64,000 nt of DNA from Chalara sp. BL73 (Eukaryota > Ascomycota > Leotiomycetes > Helotiales), in NCBI GenBank assembly GCA_918026815.1, contig CAKJVC010000074.1, forward strand, positions 18,181 through 82,180. Reading direction: 5' to 3'. The translations under genes were made by a program, and so were the position numbers. The notes beneath the pieces are model-generated. The model was not told where the DNA came from. It worked only from the letters and a program-made list of their open reading frames with translations, and made no database searches. Below, piece by piece: positions 25,293-37,673 of the stretch. Each line of letters starts with the position of its first letter. The stretch's first letter is position 1.

Positions 25293-28200
25293 CAACAAAT
25301 GAAGACCAAGCAGCAAGTAACCAGGGTAGTGCGCCTCAAGATGTACCTGAACCCGAGCTAGCCTCCGTTGATCCTAATATTGAGGTAATGGAAACCAGTG
25401 ATTCTACGCTTACTGAGAAGGAGGAGCAACCAGAATCTAATATTGGACTTGAAATTTCTCAAGATATAGGCGATTCGCAACTCGAGCAAGAGGAAGCAAA
25501 TGGTAAAATTTCAATCGAGGCCACGCCATCTCCAATTGGATCTGCGTCCGAACCGCCTGGGCCCAGCCAATCAGAGGAGGTTCCTGTTCCAGAACTAACA
25601 CCAAGTCAGCCCTCCGAGCAAGAACAGACCCATGATGAGCAACCTGTCGAGGTCATAGCAGCTTCAGTTGAACCACAGCCTACACAGGAAGCACAACAAG
25701 AACAAGAACAAGATAATACAAGGAGTGATCTTGACGGCGAGGTTTCAGAAGTTCCTATCGATTTGACCCTCGAACTACGGGAGGAGGGACAAAAAATTAC
25801 TCCCGAGGCTACTAGTTCTGATGCATCAAGTGAACTGGAGCCGGAGCCGGAACCCGAACAGCCAAATGGTGACCTGGAATCTGAAATCGCTCACCCTTTG
25901 GAGCCATCTGCTGAGCAGGAACAAGAGGGAGCAAAGGACGGCATTACTGGAGAGACTTTAGAGATATCAGCTGACTTGCAGTCTCAGCAAGAACTTTCTG
26001 GGCCAAAAGGAAGTATCGAAGTTGACGCTGTACAGGTTATAGAGGTATCCGGTGCTGAGGAACAAGATCAAACACATATTGAATCTGATGTCGAAACTGC
26101 ACAGGATTCAGTCAACGCCACATCTCAACCAGAACCAGAGTCAGAGCAAGAGACCCCAAAGGATAGTATTCTAGAAGATGGGATTATAGCAGAGGAGCAG
26201 GCTAAAGATGACAAGCTACTGTCTCCTGAAGCTATATCCACTGAAAAAATAGAAATCAAAGATTCGCAAGTGGTTGAAAATCCAGAGGAAACAACGCAAG
26301 AAGCTCCTCCCATTTCCGAGGAAGAAGAGCCAAAACCCTCTGCCATTGAAAATGCCAATGATGAAAAAGATGAGCAAAGTCCTGAAGTCGTCGAAAAAGA
26401 CCCTGATATCGCACAAATTGCAGTGATTGTGGAGAGCACTAGTAAAGAGGACACTGCACCACATCCCGAGAAGACTGACATCTCCAACGATGAATTGTGC
26501 ACTATCGAAGAATCGAACAAGGCTTCGGAAGAGAGCATTCCTGCTGACGAAGCAAACAATAATGCAACAGAGAAAAGCGTTCCCAGCATCCCCGATGAGA
26601 TCATCGAAGAGAACGCTAGTAAAGAGCAGTCTATAGAAGAGCAACCTGTGGAGGACCAGCCTGTGGAAGACCAGTCTGTGGAAGACCAGCCTGTGGAAGA
26701 CCAGCCTGCGGAAGACCAGCCTGTAGAAGAGCAATCTGTGGAAGACCAGCCTGTGGAAGAACAGCCAGTGGAAGAACAGCCAGTAGAAGAGCAACCTGTG
26801 GAAGAGCAGCCAGTGGAAGAGCAACCAGTGGAAGAGCAACCCGTGGAAGAGCAACCCGTGGAAGAACAGCCTGTGGAAGAACAGCCTGTGGAAGAACAGC
26901 TCGTGGAAGAGCAACCTGTGGAAGAACAGCCAGTGGAAGAACAGCTCGTGGAAGAGCAACCTGTGGAAGAACAGCCAGTGGAAGAACAGCTCGTGGAAGA
27001 GCAACCTGTGGAAGAACAACCTGTGGAAGAGCAGCCTGTGGAAGAGCAACCTGTGGAAGAGCAACCTGTGGAAGAACAGCCTGTGGAAGAGCAGCCAGTG
27101 GAAGAGCAGCCAGTGGAAGAGCAACCTGTGGAAGAACAGCCAGTGGAAGAGCAGCCAGTGGAAGAGCAACCTGTGGAAGAACAGCCAGTGGAAGAACAGC
27201 CAGTGGAAGAGCAGCCAGTGGAAGAGCAACCTGTGGAAGAGCAGCCAGTGGAAGAGCAACCTGTGGAAGAGCAGCCAGTGGAAGAGCAGCCAGTGGAAGA
27301 GCAACCTGTGGAAGAGCAACCTGTGGAAGAACAGCCAGTGGAAGAACAGCCAGTGGAAGAACAGCCAGTGGAAGAGCAACCTGTGGAAGAGCAGCCAGTG
27401 GAAGAGCAGCCAGTGGAAGAGCAACCTGTGGAAGAGCAACCTGTGGAAGAGCAGCCAGTGGAAGAGCAACCTGTGGAAGAGAAACCTGTGGAAGAACAGC
27501 CAGTGGAACAGCCTGTGGAAGAGCAGCCAGTGGAAGAGCAGCCAGTGGAAGAGCAGCCAGTGGAAGAGCTGTCTGCTGTTGTAATTAATCCAGACCTCGT
27601 CGAGAGCGGCACAGGTGATAAACAGGTTGATTCCCAGCCTACAGAACCTCCACCAGAAGTCACCCAAGGAGCACCAGCTGTTTCACAAGATTCAGCTGCT
27701 GAGGGGGAGGCCAATGAGGGCAGTACACTCCAAGGTGAAATTTCTGTGGCCCCAGAAGTAGAGGTCAAAAACGAGGTATCTGACAATGAGGATTCTAAAA
27801 ATGAGAAAGAACTTCTTGGCAAGGAGAATACGAACGAAGAAGTCGGGGTTGAAGAACTAGTCGTCGCCGGTGATCCTACACTCGAGGAAGAGCCGGTACC
27901 TAACGAGCCGGCGATATTCGAAGAAAGTACAACTGAAGATACCCACTTGGAGGCGGCTCAAGCAGAAGATACCGATAAAGCCGTTCCGGATGAGGTCGAA
28001 AAAGTCGTTGACGAAGCAAGCCCTACTCAGGGTACTGCCGCTGATATATCGGATGTGGCAGGTATAGAAGAAAGGGAGATGGCACTGGACGATCCGGGTT
28101 CCCAAGAATCAGAAGAACATAAATGCGATTCGAATGCCGAGGAGATTGTAGAACCCATGGAGGAAGAAACCGCCGAGTCTGCAGATATTACCACCAATGC

Positions 28201-30541
28201 TGAGACTCCTGTGGTAACCACTGGCAACACCACCCAGGAGCCCGTGCAGCCTGTACCTGAAGATTTCTTGGCTCCCACTGACGACCAGAAGATTGAGGTA
28301 AAAGCTGAACCAGCGTTATTGAATGCCCAAGAAGAAATCGACGCACCTTCTATTGATGGTAAAAGGCTTGAGACTGATGGCGAGTCACTTTTAAGCGCTT
28401 CCGAAGAAGCGGAGCCAGCCTCGAGGGATGTGAAGACGGATATAGCTGATATTGGACCAATTTCAGATGAAAATGCGCCCGAGACATCTAGTGCAAACCA
28501 TGGTGATGATGTTGGAGGGACAAGTACAGTCGGACCTAGCTCAGAAGCCCCAGAAGAAACTAAATTGGTTCTAGAAGACGCTGTTGCGCAGCCAACCGAC
28601 AGTAACAAGGGATGTGAACCAGATACCGAAGAAATCATTTCGCCAAATCCCGAGGACATGGAACCTCACGAACCAGTGGTAGAGAATTCAGAAGCACAGG
28701 CTGTTGAAGAACCCCCTTCCACGATCGTTTCTGCCGCAGAGGAGACCCAAGAAGCTACGCCACTTCCCACAGAGGAAGCGAATGAAGCTGAGCTACAAGA
28801 AACCCAGGGAGAAGACAATGCTGAGGCTCCAAAGAATATTGAGCCAGCAGAAGATGTACAACCTAAGGAAAGCATAGCTGTAGCTCCAGCAGAGAACGCT
28901 CCATTGACGATTGAAGCGCCAGCCGAAGTTCAAAGTGTCACTCCTCCTAATGGCCATACTCACATTGCTGGCATTACCGCTGCAGCCGCAGCTGGGGCCG
29001 GTCTGTTGTTCGGAGAAGTAATATCAGCGAAAGACTTAGTTCCAGCACAAGTCACTGATAGACGCCTCGTTGACGAGCCGGACCAAATATCTCCCAAAGA
29101 ATTGCCTGAGGAGACTAGGCCCCCAAAGCGAGCTAGCAACAAGCATCGCTCATCGAGACACTCGACGCACTCTAAATCCTATAGTGAGAACAAAGACATT
29201 CCGGGGGATGCCTCTTCACATGCACACTCGCATCGAAAGCGGCGTGAAAGCGTGAGCTCAAGTAAGGATCTAAAACTCAAGGATCTCAAATCAATGTTTT
29301 CTCCACCTACTCCTACAAAGCCATCTCGCCATGACAGTGGTTTCAGTGTCGGGAGCGCCGAATCGCACAGCAAGCGTAAACGCAGCCCGGAAGAACAAGC
29401 TGCTCATGAAAAGCGCAAGGAGGAGCGCCGAGCTGAAAAGGCCAAACTTGCAGAGAGCGAGGCAGCAGACTCTGCTGGCAAAGAGGCCGATGCCTCAATT
29501 TCCACTCGCAGGTCATCTCGGCGGCAGAGTGTCTCAAGACACTCTCATAGTGGTAAGTATGAAGTCGACGTTAAACCCAAGTTAGCCGACATACCGAAGG
29601 CAGAAAGTGTAGTAAAGAGCGCTCCATTCATGGGTGATGAGGCACAGGTCAAAGAGGTTGTGAAGAAGGAAGTCAAAGTGTCCACGCCTCCTGCTCAATC
29701 TCCAGCTGCAAGCGAACAGCAACCAGCGAAAGAACCTGTGAAGAAGGAGGTTAAACTTCAACCACCAGAGGAGAGCGAGCGGCCAAATGGGTCTGATCGC
29801 AGACACTCCAGTCGTCACCACAGCCACTCTCATCGCAAGGAAATCGACAAGGAGCGACATCGCACTGAGGAGGAAAGAGAGGCTCGCCGTTTGAGAAAGG
29901 AGACAGAGAAGCAAATGGAAATGGCAAGAGTTGAGGTCGCTGAGGAAGCGAGACGCCAACGGGAGAAGGATGATGAGGATCGACGAGCGAGGCGGGAAGA
30001 GAGGAGGAAGAAAAGGGACACAGAGGAGAAAGAGAAAGAAGCCGCAGCTTTGGCAAGTAAGAAGGAGGAGCGGAGAAAGAGGAGGGAGGCCGAGGAGAAG
30101 GAAGCAGAGAGCTTGGCAATGAAGAAGGAGGAGCGGCGAAAGAGACGAGAGGTGGAAGGAGAGGAGAACGAGGCTGAGATATTGGTCATAAAGAAAGAGG
30201 AAAGACGAAGAAGACGAGAGGTCGAAGAGAAGGATGAGCAAGACTTGCTTGCGCGGAAGGAGGAAAGGAGGAAAAAGCGCGAGGTGGAGGCTGGGGAGAA
30301 AGAAGCAGAAGCTCTGGCAATTAAGAAAGAGGAAAGGAGACGAAGACGGGAAGCAGAGGAAAGGACCAGAGAAGCAGAAGGCTCAAGCTCGAACTCTAAG
30401 GGCAAGGAACCGGAACGAGCCTCAGAGATGCCTAGCCATGCACACAGGAAGTCGAGCTCCAAGATCAAGGAAAAGGAACGGGAGAAGGAGAAGGGTCCTT
30501 TGAAGAGTGTGTGGTCGTTCTTGAAGAAGGAGTTTGCGTAG
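23729..30541 (+). CDS. Giant acidic repeat protein with VEEQP array
   Basis: Four exons: 23729-23924, 23996-24010 (15-nt microexon), 24066-24862 and 24956-30541. All phases agree (2197 aa). The N-terminus is ordered and aromatic ([12 protein letters not shown]). Exon 3 holds a Lys/Ala/Glu helix made of KAAKE-like repeats. Exon 4 is Glu/Pro/Gln/Ser-rich, with about 62 VEEQP units, then a short Ala/Gly hydrophobic patch ([15 protein letters not shown]), RS/KR-rich segments and a coiled-coil of [17 protein letters not shown] repeats. It ends [12 protein letters not shown]. Most of it is predicted to be disordered. The layout recalls fungal tether or scaffold proteins such as leashin, but I see no diagnostic motif and assign no function. 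Confidence 0.75.
25261..25293. repeat. 6-bp coding microsatellite (Pro-Glu repeat)
   Basis: A short run of the unit GCCAGA encodes alternating Pro and Glu inside exon 4 of the giant acidic gene, just upstream of the larger minisatellite. The reading frame is kept because the unit is a multiple of three. Confidence 0.85.
26632..27570. repeat. 15-bp coding minisatellite, about 62 copies (VEEQP)
   Basis: The unit is close to GTGGAAGAGCAGCCA and is tandemly repeated for about 940 bp in frame. Early units carry VEDQP or AEDQP variants. Later ones are almost all VEEQP with changes at third positions (GAA/GAG, CAA/CAG, CCA/CCT/CCC). A 45-bp higher-order block containing LVEEQ occurs three times (its CTCGTG at about 26899, 26944 and 26989). 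Near the end are one VEEKP unit and one 12-bp unit lacking a codon. No unit breaks the frame. This points to growth by unequal exchange or slippage under selection on the protein. Confidence 0.95.
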
Positions 30542-30931
30542 GCGGTGTTTTTATGTTATGTGTCACGATATTGAAGCTTGGCTGTTTTTTGGATGTATTT
30601 CTACGCTGTTCCTTGTATACATGAGTTCTGGGCGGCTGCGTGTATTATATGATACTTTTTCGTTGCTACAATGTGGAGGATAATGATTAATGACCGTCAA
30701 TGACCTTATGTAGTAAATATTACAAGATTTATCATTTCGTTTCTATTACTATCCAATCTACAGTTCTGGAGTTCGGACATGCCATCAATCCCGCAATTAT
30801 GTGAGATATATTCACACGCTTTTCTATTCAGAAAGCAGACCAGACAGATATGGCGTGAGACGATCCCGTACAAAGACACTTTTCCGTGACGCCCCATATC
30901 CAGGTTTCTGGTAAACGGTCGAACCCTTAGA
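30542..30931. other. Convergent intergenic region
   Basis: 390 bp between the 3' ends of the giant repeat gene and OSH3. It is AT-rich and non-coding, presumably 3' UTRs. Confidence 0.6.
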
Positions 30932-33900
30932 TCATCCAGCCAGTATATTCTCGATCCCTTCCCATTTCCCTTTTGCCCGCTCTTCCCAGTAGCCTTCCTT
31001 CCCAGTCTTCAATTTCCATACTTCTTCATGATCGCTAGCGTCGACCTTGACGAACCACCGCACTTTATGCGCCTCGCCTTTCTCCTCCAGTTCCTTTCTT
31101 CTCTTTCTCTGTCCATCTTCCAGCGTCGCTTTCCACTTCTCTGCTTGGTCAAGATCGCCATTCTCGGCAGCTCTCTGATCAGGTCGGAGCCGGGTATCTG
31201 TGGGGGGTAGTTTATCCTTTTCGATTTCCGTGATTTCGTTCAATGAGGCAGCAAATGTCGTAAATCCGTAGCGCTGAGTAGCATTCTCCACCAGATTGCC
31301 ACAGTGCCATATCTCTTTTTCTTTGCCATGCTTTTCGACAACGCGGATGGAATTGGTCCATGTACCAGTGAGCTCGACGCCAGTAGGCTGTCCATCTGAC
31401 CCGGTAGATTTGGTCTTAAGCTTCTCACTACGGCCACCGAAAAGCCCTTCCTGAATGAATTCAACTGTAGTTTTGGCCCCAGTCGTCTCATTAGTGATAG
31501 TCATTGTTCCAACGGGTTCTACATATTTCTCGCCCACCACAACATTGCGGAGGAAAACCGTCGCGACATTCCAGCTGTAGTGTTCATCGGTGCCGTCAGG
31601 TAATCTCAGAGCTGTCCTCACTCTGCCATCGGTGATGAGTTCAGCGCTCTTGCCCCAAAACTTTTGTGTTGGTGCTGGAGATTGGCTGAACGACCAGTGT
31701 GTAGAATCAGCTTGGATTGCCATTACAACTGGTCTATGAGAGACCTTCTCCACAAGCAAACGGAAACCACCCGGGAACTCCTTTTCTGATCTTATTAATT
31801 CGTATGTTTCGCCAAGCATGGGATTGAATGGTTTTCGAATAGCACGCTCTTTAGCACGGCCACTACTGAATTGAGATACGGCAAAGGTCGCAACATATAG
31901 AAGACGATAGGTAGGTGATTTGTGTGCTGCGGCGGTATCAAGAAGGTTTGAATATTCCAATTGTTCAGCAGTACGTTGCAGAAGAGAACTGGGTTCATTT
32001 GCAGAGACGGGCATACTGATTGTACTAAGATCTTTGCCTACGTTCTTTCTGAAAAACGCAATCAAGCTTGGTGGCATTACAGTAGCTGGAGGTACCACCT
32101 TACGCCTCCGAGGCGTGATAGGAAGTGGCAGTGGTTCCAAAGACTTCGCTTTGACAGGAAAAAGAGTGATTGTTCCACTATTGGTAAGGTCAACATTGTC
32201 TTCCTCATCCGAGGAGATAGAGGACGAATCTGTTGCGTATTCATCATCATCGGCTTCAGCTTCAGACGGTTGAGTATCTTCCTCGCTTTGGCGATCAATA
32301 AGAACTACTTGAGATCGATCAATATCTGCTTCCGCATCAAAGAATTGATCTGATGTGGTTGAGTCTATACTATTTCGATCAGCAGCAGATTTTGGAGGCG
32401 GCATCCTCCTTCGTTTACTATTGGCGATAAGAACAGAGAAGTCGGCAAGCGTGGCATCCAAGTCTTTGAGCAGGGCTGAGCAATGGTCATGCATGCTTAT
32501 CTCCTCGTGTTTCGACTTTCGCGGAGCAGGAGATGCAGTATTATTTGCAGTAACTGTTGTTATTGTCCCTGGCGTTGGAATTGCAAGTTGAGATTGAATA
32601 CTTCGTGCGAAGAGATTCGGCGTTGATGGGGCGCTGGATTTGCGTTTCCAAAAAGATTTCTTCTCTGCCACAGTTGCAAAATAATCACTATTATCCTCAA
32701 GAGTTGGTCCCGGACTTGTCAGGCTGCCTGATGCAAGTCCAAGCCCAAGGCCGCTATAAGACTGCCCTTTGCTACCAGGAGCTGTATCTCTGGATAACCT
32801 TCGGAGAGCATCCCGAGTACCTACGATTCTACTCACCAAAGATTCAACTTGCTCCCATTCATAATCATCTTGACTTGACGTAGTGCTCTGAAGCCCTGTA
32901 GTTTTTATATTCAGTTTCTCAGGAGATGGGGTTTTCTCGACGTCAACACCGCGAGCAGTGTTACTTGCCCTTTGAAGTGCAATAGTCCACTCGCCGAAAT
33001 CTTTAGCATTACTAGCCTTTAAATGCCATACCTCTGCTCCCGAATCAATACTTATTTCCCTTCTCTTCTCATCGGCAGTAATTGCAGCTAAACTTAAAGG
33101 AATCGCGCCTCTCAGGGCTGACGTATTCCGGTCGTGGTAGTAAGACAAGGTGCAAGAGGCAAAGTCTAATGAAAAGAACCGCCTTGCGTAGCCTTGACCA
33201 CGCTTTCGTCTCCGTTTCTGTAAAACTCCTGCATGAAAGGTCGGAAGCGCGGTTTCGCTGTCTGTACGGCCCACTACTGAATTACCCCTGCTACCACTGT
33301 TTCCCACCACCAAATGACTCTGCAAACTATCCACTGATTCTGAAGCGGACGCACCGAGGTGCGGGCTCTGACTTTTACCGATGCTGTTCAAGCCTGCCCC
33401 AGCGGTAACGCCTGGCAAGCTTTGCAGATGGTGAGTTGTGTGCGGCGGTGCATTAGTAGGATATGTCAGAAGCACAAAGGTTGCTGTTTTGCCAAATGCG
33501 ATGGAAAAAGTATTGTCGAAAACCAGGCCATACATTCCACCATGCCCGGGCTGAACAGCGTACGTCCCAATGGACACTTTGTCCGCCTCACACTTGCCAT
33601 ACCATTGGACTGGTAAGAAACCCTTTGCCTTCAGTTGTTCTTGAGCGGTAGATGAATCATTTTTTCCACCGCCGGCGTTTGATGGGCGCCGCGATTTTCC
33701 GTCAACCTGAAGGAGATCTTCAGATGAGGACACCGCAGCTGAAGCCGCCCCAGCACCTGTTCCTGCATGGCCTGGATGTTTGAATATGCCAAAGTTTCTA
33801 CCTGCCTGTCAGTTTTTAGGAAGGCTTCCGTAGGAAGAATGCCCACATTGACTTCTTGTGCGGCTGAACACTCCAAGATATTGTATGTCCTTCCTCAACT

Positions 33901-34008
33901 TTAACCCAGCGTACGATATATGACTATGCTCGTCAGATATGATATGACTGTCTGGTGTGGGTGATCTTCTACCTTGCTATGAATCTCTAGCTGCTCAAGC
34001 CCTGCCAT
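30932..34008 (-). CDS. OSH3: Oxysterol-binding protein, Osh3 type (GOLD-PH-ORD)
   Basis: Exons 34008-33973, 33923-33847 and 33797-30932; both introns are 49 nt; 992 aa. Two short 5' exons give MAGLEQLEIHSK and then SYIVRWVKVEEGHTISWSVQ, joining to INFGIFKHPG. This restores the N-terminal GOLD-like domain that the long ORF lacks. A PH domain lies at about residues 225-320 (LQKRRRKRGQGYARRFFSLD). The lipid-binding ORD begins near 650, with KPFNPMLGETYE, the signature variant EKVSHRPVV, and the C-terminal EIWHCGNLVENATQRYGFT region. Osh3 moves sterol or PI4P at ER-plasma membrane contacts. An acidic region before the ORD may hold an FFAT-like motif, but I could not fix one. Confidence 0.92.
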
Positions 34009-34784
34009 CGCGCTGGCTCGTGTAGAGGTGTTATTGTAGGAACATTCAGACTTTGAAATGAAGATGGTTTCAGCCTTTGCTGACCTGGCTTGTCTGACAG
34101 GGTTGCTGGCTCAGTTTCCTTCGTTTCTGCCACGATCAGACACTGCAATTCCCTCAATATTGTGGAAGAACGTACATAGATCTTAACAAAGTATGTCCAA
34201 TTACAGTAAAACACTATTGTGTAGTAGTTTGTTGTGACAGGAACACTTTGTTGCACCGCCACAGGGCTATTAATAGTGGCTTGAATGACAAGACCAGGCT
34301 GTTAAGATACCCGCCTGTCGGTTACTGGAAGCCCGAACCCCAAATCATTAGATCCTCAATACTAAATGTGGGAGAACTGCCTGAATGTACGACGTTTAGA
34401 CTTTTCTTAGAATCGTGAGAATCTCGCGGCCGCCTTGCCCAGATGCAGCAACTAGAGAAACCTGTACATCTTTCAGATTACTTTATGTGTATTTCGTGGT
34501 TCTAAAGCTAAGGTTCCTTCAACCACCTCCTCACTCAAAAGTAATCAGAACCGTCGGAAAAGTCCCTTGGGCCCAGGTCTGCTCTTTTAGTAACTCCTTA
34601 ACTCATCTTTGGCATTTTGTTTTAAGCAGGAAACAACTTATGTACAAGGGCTAGGTATCATTTCCTTATGCAACTACACCGAAAATGCACTATCCAATGG
34701 GTATCATTTTACCTGACGCCTACCATCACTCATGCGCGATTCTCAGAATATACCATTCCTTCCTCACAACATAGAGGTACCTTG
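34009..34784. other. Intergenic region between OSH3 start and ALG13 end
   Basis: About 780 bp. No gene or RNA is recognised. It presumably holds the OSH3 promoter and the ALG13 3' UTR. Confidence 0.55.
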
Positions 34785-35586
34785 TTATCCCTCCTAAAAA
34801 TGATTAGCTCTCGGTGTATATGCAATTTGGAAAGCGGAATGTATGAACGAAAGATGAGAAGAAAGCGAGTGTTTTGCGAGGCCAGCATACCATCAGAGTC
34901 ACATCCTCTTCGTAGCGGACCTGGTCATCCACAAGTCTATTGAGCTCAGACTTGGCTTCCTGGGTTCGTTTTTTATCACGATCATCTCGGGGTTTCTTCA
35001 ATGCTAAACAATTATCAAGAGCTTGGACTAGTTCTCTGGTTCCTCTTAGTGAGATTCCTGTTTAGGGAAAAGCCCCAAATGCTTACCCAACAGTGGATTG
35101 GGTGCAATAGCCTAGGCGGTCCAACTCATCTGCCAGCTCCTGTTGATGATTATGAAGAAGATTCGGATTGGGCACAACAATCATTGGTAAGCCGAGACGC
35201 ATAATATCGAGAATGGTTCCTGAACCTTTTCGAGCCAGTAAGGTATAACTCAGTCCAATATCCCAAAGAAACTTACCACAATGCGTGATTACAACACCAA
35301 TGTCATAATCCTCCTCATCCCTAGCCTGAACATACATCATGTCCTTATGCAGACCTCGAGATTTGAAGCCAAAGGCATCTATTTTAACGCCCTTGGTGTC
35401 TTCAGGAACAAGTTTCTGAAATTCAGAAAGAGTGTCACCCATTTGAAGCGTGAGATGGGTGAAGTTGTGCTTGTGTAAATGCGCTAGGAACTTCACATCA
35501 AGCGCCGCTTGACAAAGTTCCCGGAACGGCGCCGTCGCCCCAGTTGTGATGAGCATTCGGCGCGGCCTAGCTGTGGATTCTGCCAT
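34785..35586 (-). CDS. ALG13: UDP-GlcNAc transferase catalytic subunit Alg13
   Basis: Exons 35586-35087, 35035-34891 and a proposed 9-nt last exon 34793-34785; introns 51 and 97 nt; 217 aa with consistent phases. Motifs include RMLITTGATAPFREL at the N-terminus, LTLQMGDTLSEF, GVVITHCGKFLWDI (family usually GxGS-like here) and GSGTILDIMRLGLPMIVVPN, the UDP-GlcNAc-binding loop. Alg13 docks on membrane-bound Alg14 on the cytosolic ER face and adds the second GlcNAc to dolichol-PP-GlcNAc. The final exon adds only Glu-Gly and a stop. It rests on a GTATGC donor, a GAGCTAATC branch site and a TTTTTAG acceptor. If unspliced, the tail would read VCWPRK and end at 34804. Confidence 0.85.
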
Positions 35587-36021
35587 TTATTTTGCAGACG
35601 CAAGAGTCGGATTAATCTTTTGAAGGAACTCGATGTTGATTATTAGAGCTAGTTCTTCAGCCTGGCGGTAGCTTGCTTGTGGTTTGCCCGTACTTGGTAG
35701 GATTGCCTTTTGCAGAACTATGAAAGCAAGTCACTAGCAATGTGTGCGCTCTTTTCCCTCAACGCAATTGTCTCCTAGATGTACAATGCGAAGTTACAAT
35801 TGCAAAGCACATGACAAAGGTACCACATACAGGCAGAATATTCTTGACTCGGCTCTGTTTAGAAAGCGGTGGCATTGGGACGCCAGCCCATGCCTGACGT
35901 TTGGGAGGTTGCAGTATTTTGTGGGGGCATGCACTAGGCCCAGAATTACAAACCTGAGGCTCCAACAATAGTTCTGAAGCCTCAAACATTTTTGGCCAAT
36001 CTTGCAACATAAACATCAGGC
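35587..36021. other. Divergent ALG13/RSM24 promoter region
   Basis: 435 bp between two divergent starts. No further gene is seen. Confidence 0.6.
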
Positions 36022-37290
36022 ATGTCAACACTTCGGCAGGGCCTGCGCCTCACGGCAAGAAGCTTCAGGCGTCCACGTGCAGTATGTCAGTTCACCGCAA
36101 AACCAATTGATCGAAGGCGGGCATTTTCAACGACTATCTGTAGACGCGATGAAGACAAGGAAGAGCCAGAAGATAAGCTGGAACCTTGGGTTCAGGCAGC
36201 CATAAATAATGCAAATAGGGACTCGGCAGGCAGGCGAAGGGCAATTGAGCGGGCTATGGATGATTCCTTTCTAGAACAGAAGGAGGAAGAGGAGGACGGA
36301 GAAGACGATGTGATGTACGAGTTGTCAGACCTAATGGGACAATGGGACGAAGAGTTTGACAGGTTGTCAAATCCTCCACAGGAGGGCAGGAGGAGAGAAA
36401 AGCCTTTGGACACATTCCTTAATATGGGAGAGGATGTTGATGAGGATGGACCCATGGAACTAGAAGGAGAGCAAGAGGATGGTGATGAGTTTGATAACAT
36501 GTCAGTTCTTGCTCATGGAGAACTGGCCCAACATCAAGAACTACGGCACTATGCTAGATTAGCAGCATGGGACTTACCTATGTTGTCAAGTAAGTGCTAT
36601 CGATACGGTAGAACATAGGCCAGCCAACTGACTGACAATTTAGAACTTGCCAAACCTTTTGAGCCACCAACACACGACATGCCCTTGAGGTTCCGATACA
36701 CAACATATATGGGTGAGGCGCATCCTGCTGAGAAGAAGGTGGTAGTAGAGTTCTGTATAGACGATATGCCAGATCTAACAAAGATCCAAAAATCGAAGCT
36801 CAAGAAACTGGCGGGCGTGAGATATGACCCAATAACAGACATTGTCAAGATGAGTTGCGAGATGTATGAGTCCCAAGCTCAAAACAAACGTTACTTGGGA
36901 GATCAAGTCGACCAACTTCTGAAAGAAGCGAAGGTGAGTTTCTTGCTTTCTCAATTGTAATAGCCCTCATCTGACTCTCAACAGGATCCCACCGACACCT
37001 TTGAGGACATTCCTCTAGATCTGAGGCACCACAAGTTCAAGCCCAAGGCTAAATGGCCCAAACACTGGTCGTTATTTGCCGATCGCCGTGCAGAGTTGGA
37101 GCAGTACCGTCTTGAGACGACCCAGAAAGATGAGCAAAGGATGATTGATGGTACCCTAGTTGATGGAAAGGCGGTGATTGAGCAAGCTTACTCTAGAAGG
37201 AAGGCTCAAAAGCTGTTAGAGGATGCTGTACCACAAATGACGATGGCAGGAGGAGCCAGGGCTAAGCAGGTTGGTGTTAAGAGAACATGA
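36022..37290 (+). CDS. RSM24: Mitochondrial small-subunit ribosomal protein Rsm24 (mS35)
   Basis: Exons 36022-36589, 36644-36933 and 36985-37290 (387 aa). The Arg-rich N-terminus (MSTLRQGLRLTARSFRR, then RRAFSTTICRR) looks like a mitochondrial presequence with a cleavage region. The core motifs are PLRFRYTTYMGEAHPAEKKV, LAGVRYDPITDIVKMSC and FKPKAKWPKHWSLFADRR. These match the fungal 37S S24 family. The mid-N-terminal part is very acidic, as in relatives. It acts as a structural protein of the mitoribosomal small subunit. Introns are 54 and 51 nt with standard ends. Confidence 0.9.
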
Positions 37291-37673
37291 ACCGTGTAGA
37301 AATATCTGTATGTCCACACAAAATCTGTAAGATCACTTTATCAATATAAACCTATATATTTGTCAACCTAGGAGATTCTCTCAACCAGAAAATGGTCTTG
37401 TGATAGCTTTGTCTAGAGGTTTGTGCAGACTTTTCGTACCCATTTAATTTCGACCCCGACTCATCATAACCAACCTGATTGGAGTAGCAATCATTTTTAC
37501 CAAGTAAATATTATGTCGGTCGGTCTTCCCTCTTTTATCTTTTTACAATAAGCGCGCTATGTTTATCCTTCCTACTTAATTGCTCCTCTAAGCATTCTCA
37601 TCACAAGTGCTCACGAGCACATATTCTATGCCAGGCAATGTAATTGCACTATCCAAGAGCCTATTTATCACCG
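37291..37673. other. Intergenic region
   Basis: About 380 bp downstream of RSM24. No feature is seen beyond AT-rich 3' flank. Confidence 0.5.

Noticed and set aside
26632..27570. CRISPR-like or regulatory repeat array
   Set aside because: Units are contiguous 15-bp coding repeats with no spacers, in a eukaryotic exon.
26125..27822. Minus-strand ORFs of 565 aa (CSSTG repeats) and 483 aa (LLFHW repeats) opposite the minisatellite
   Set aside because: A 15-bp unit without stops keeps several frames open on both strands. The plus-strand frame is the one joined to conserved exons.
29582..30468. Overlapping minus-strand ORFs of 122-219 aa, Ser/Leu/Phe-rich
   Set aside because: Shadows of the purine-rich Lys/Arg/Glu coiled-coil region on the plus strand.
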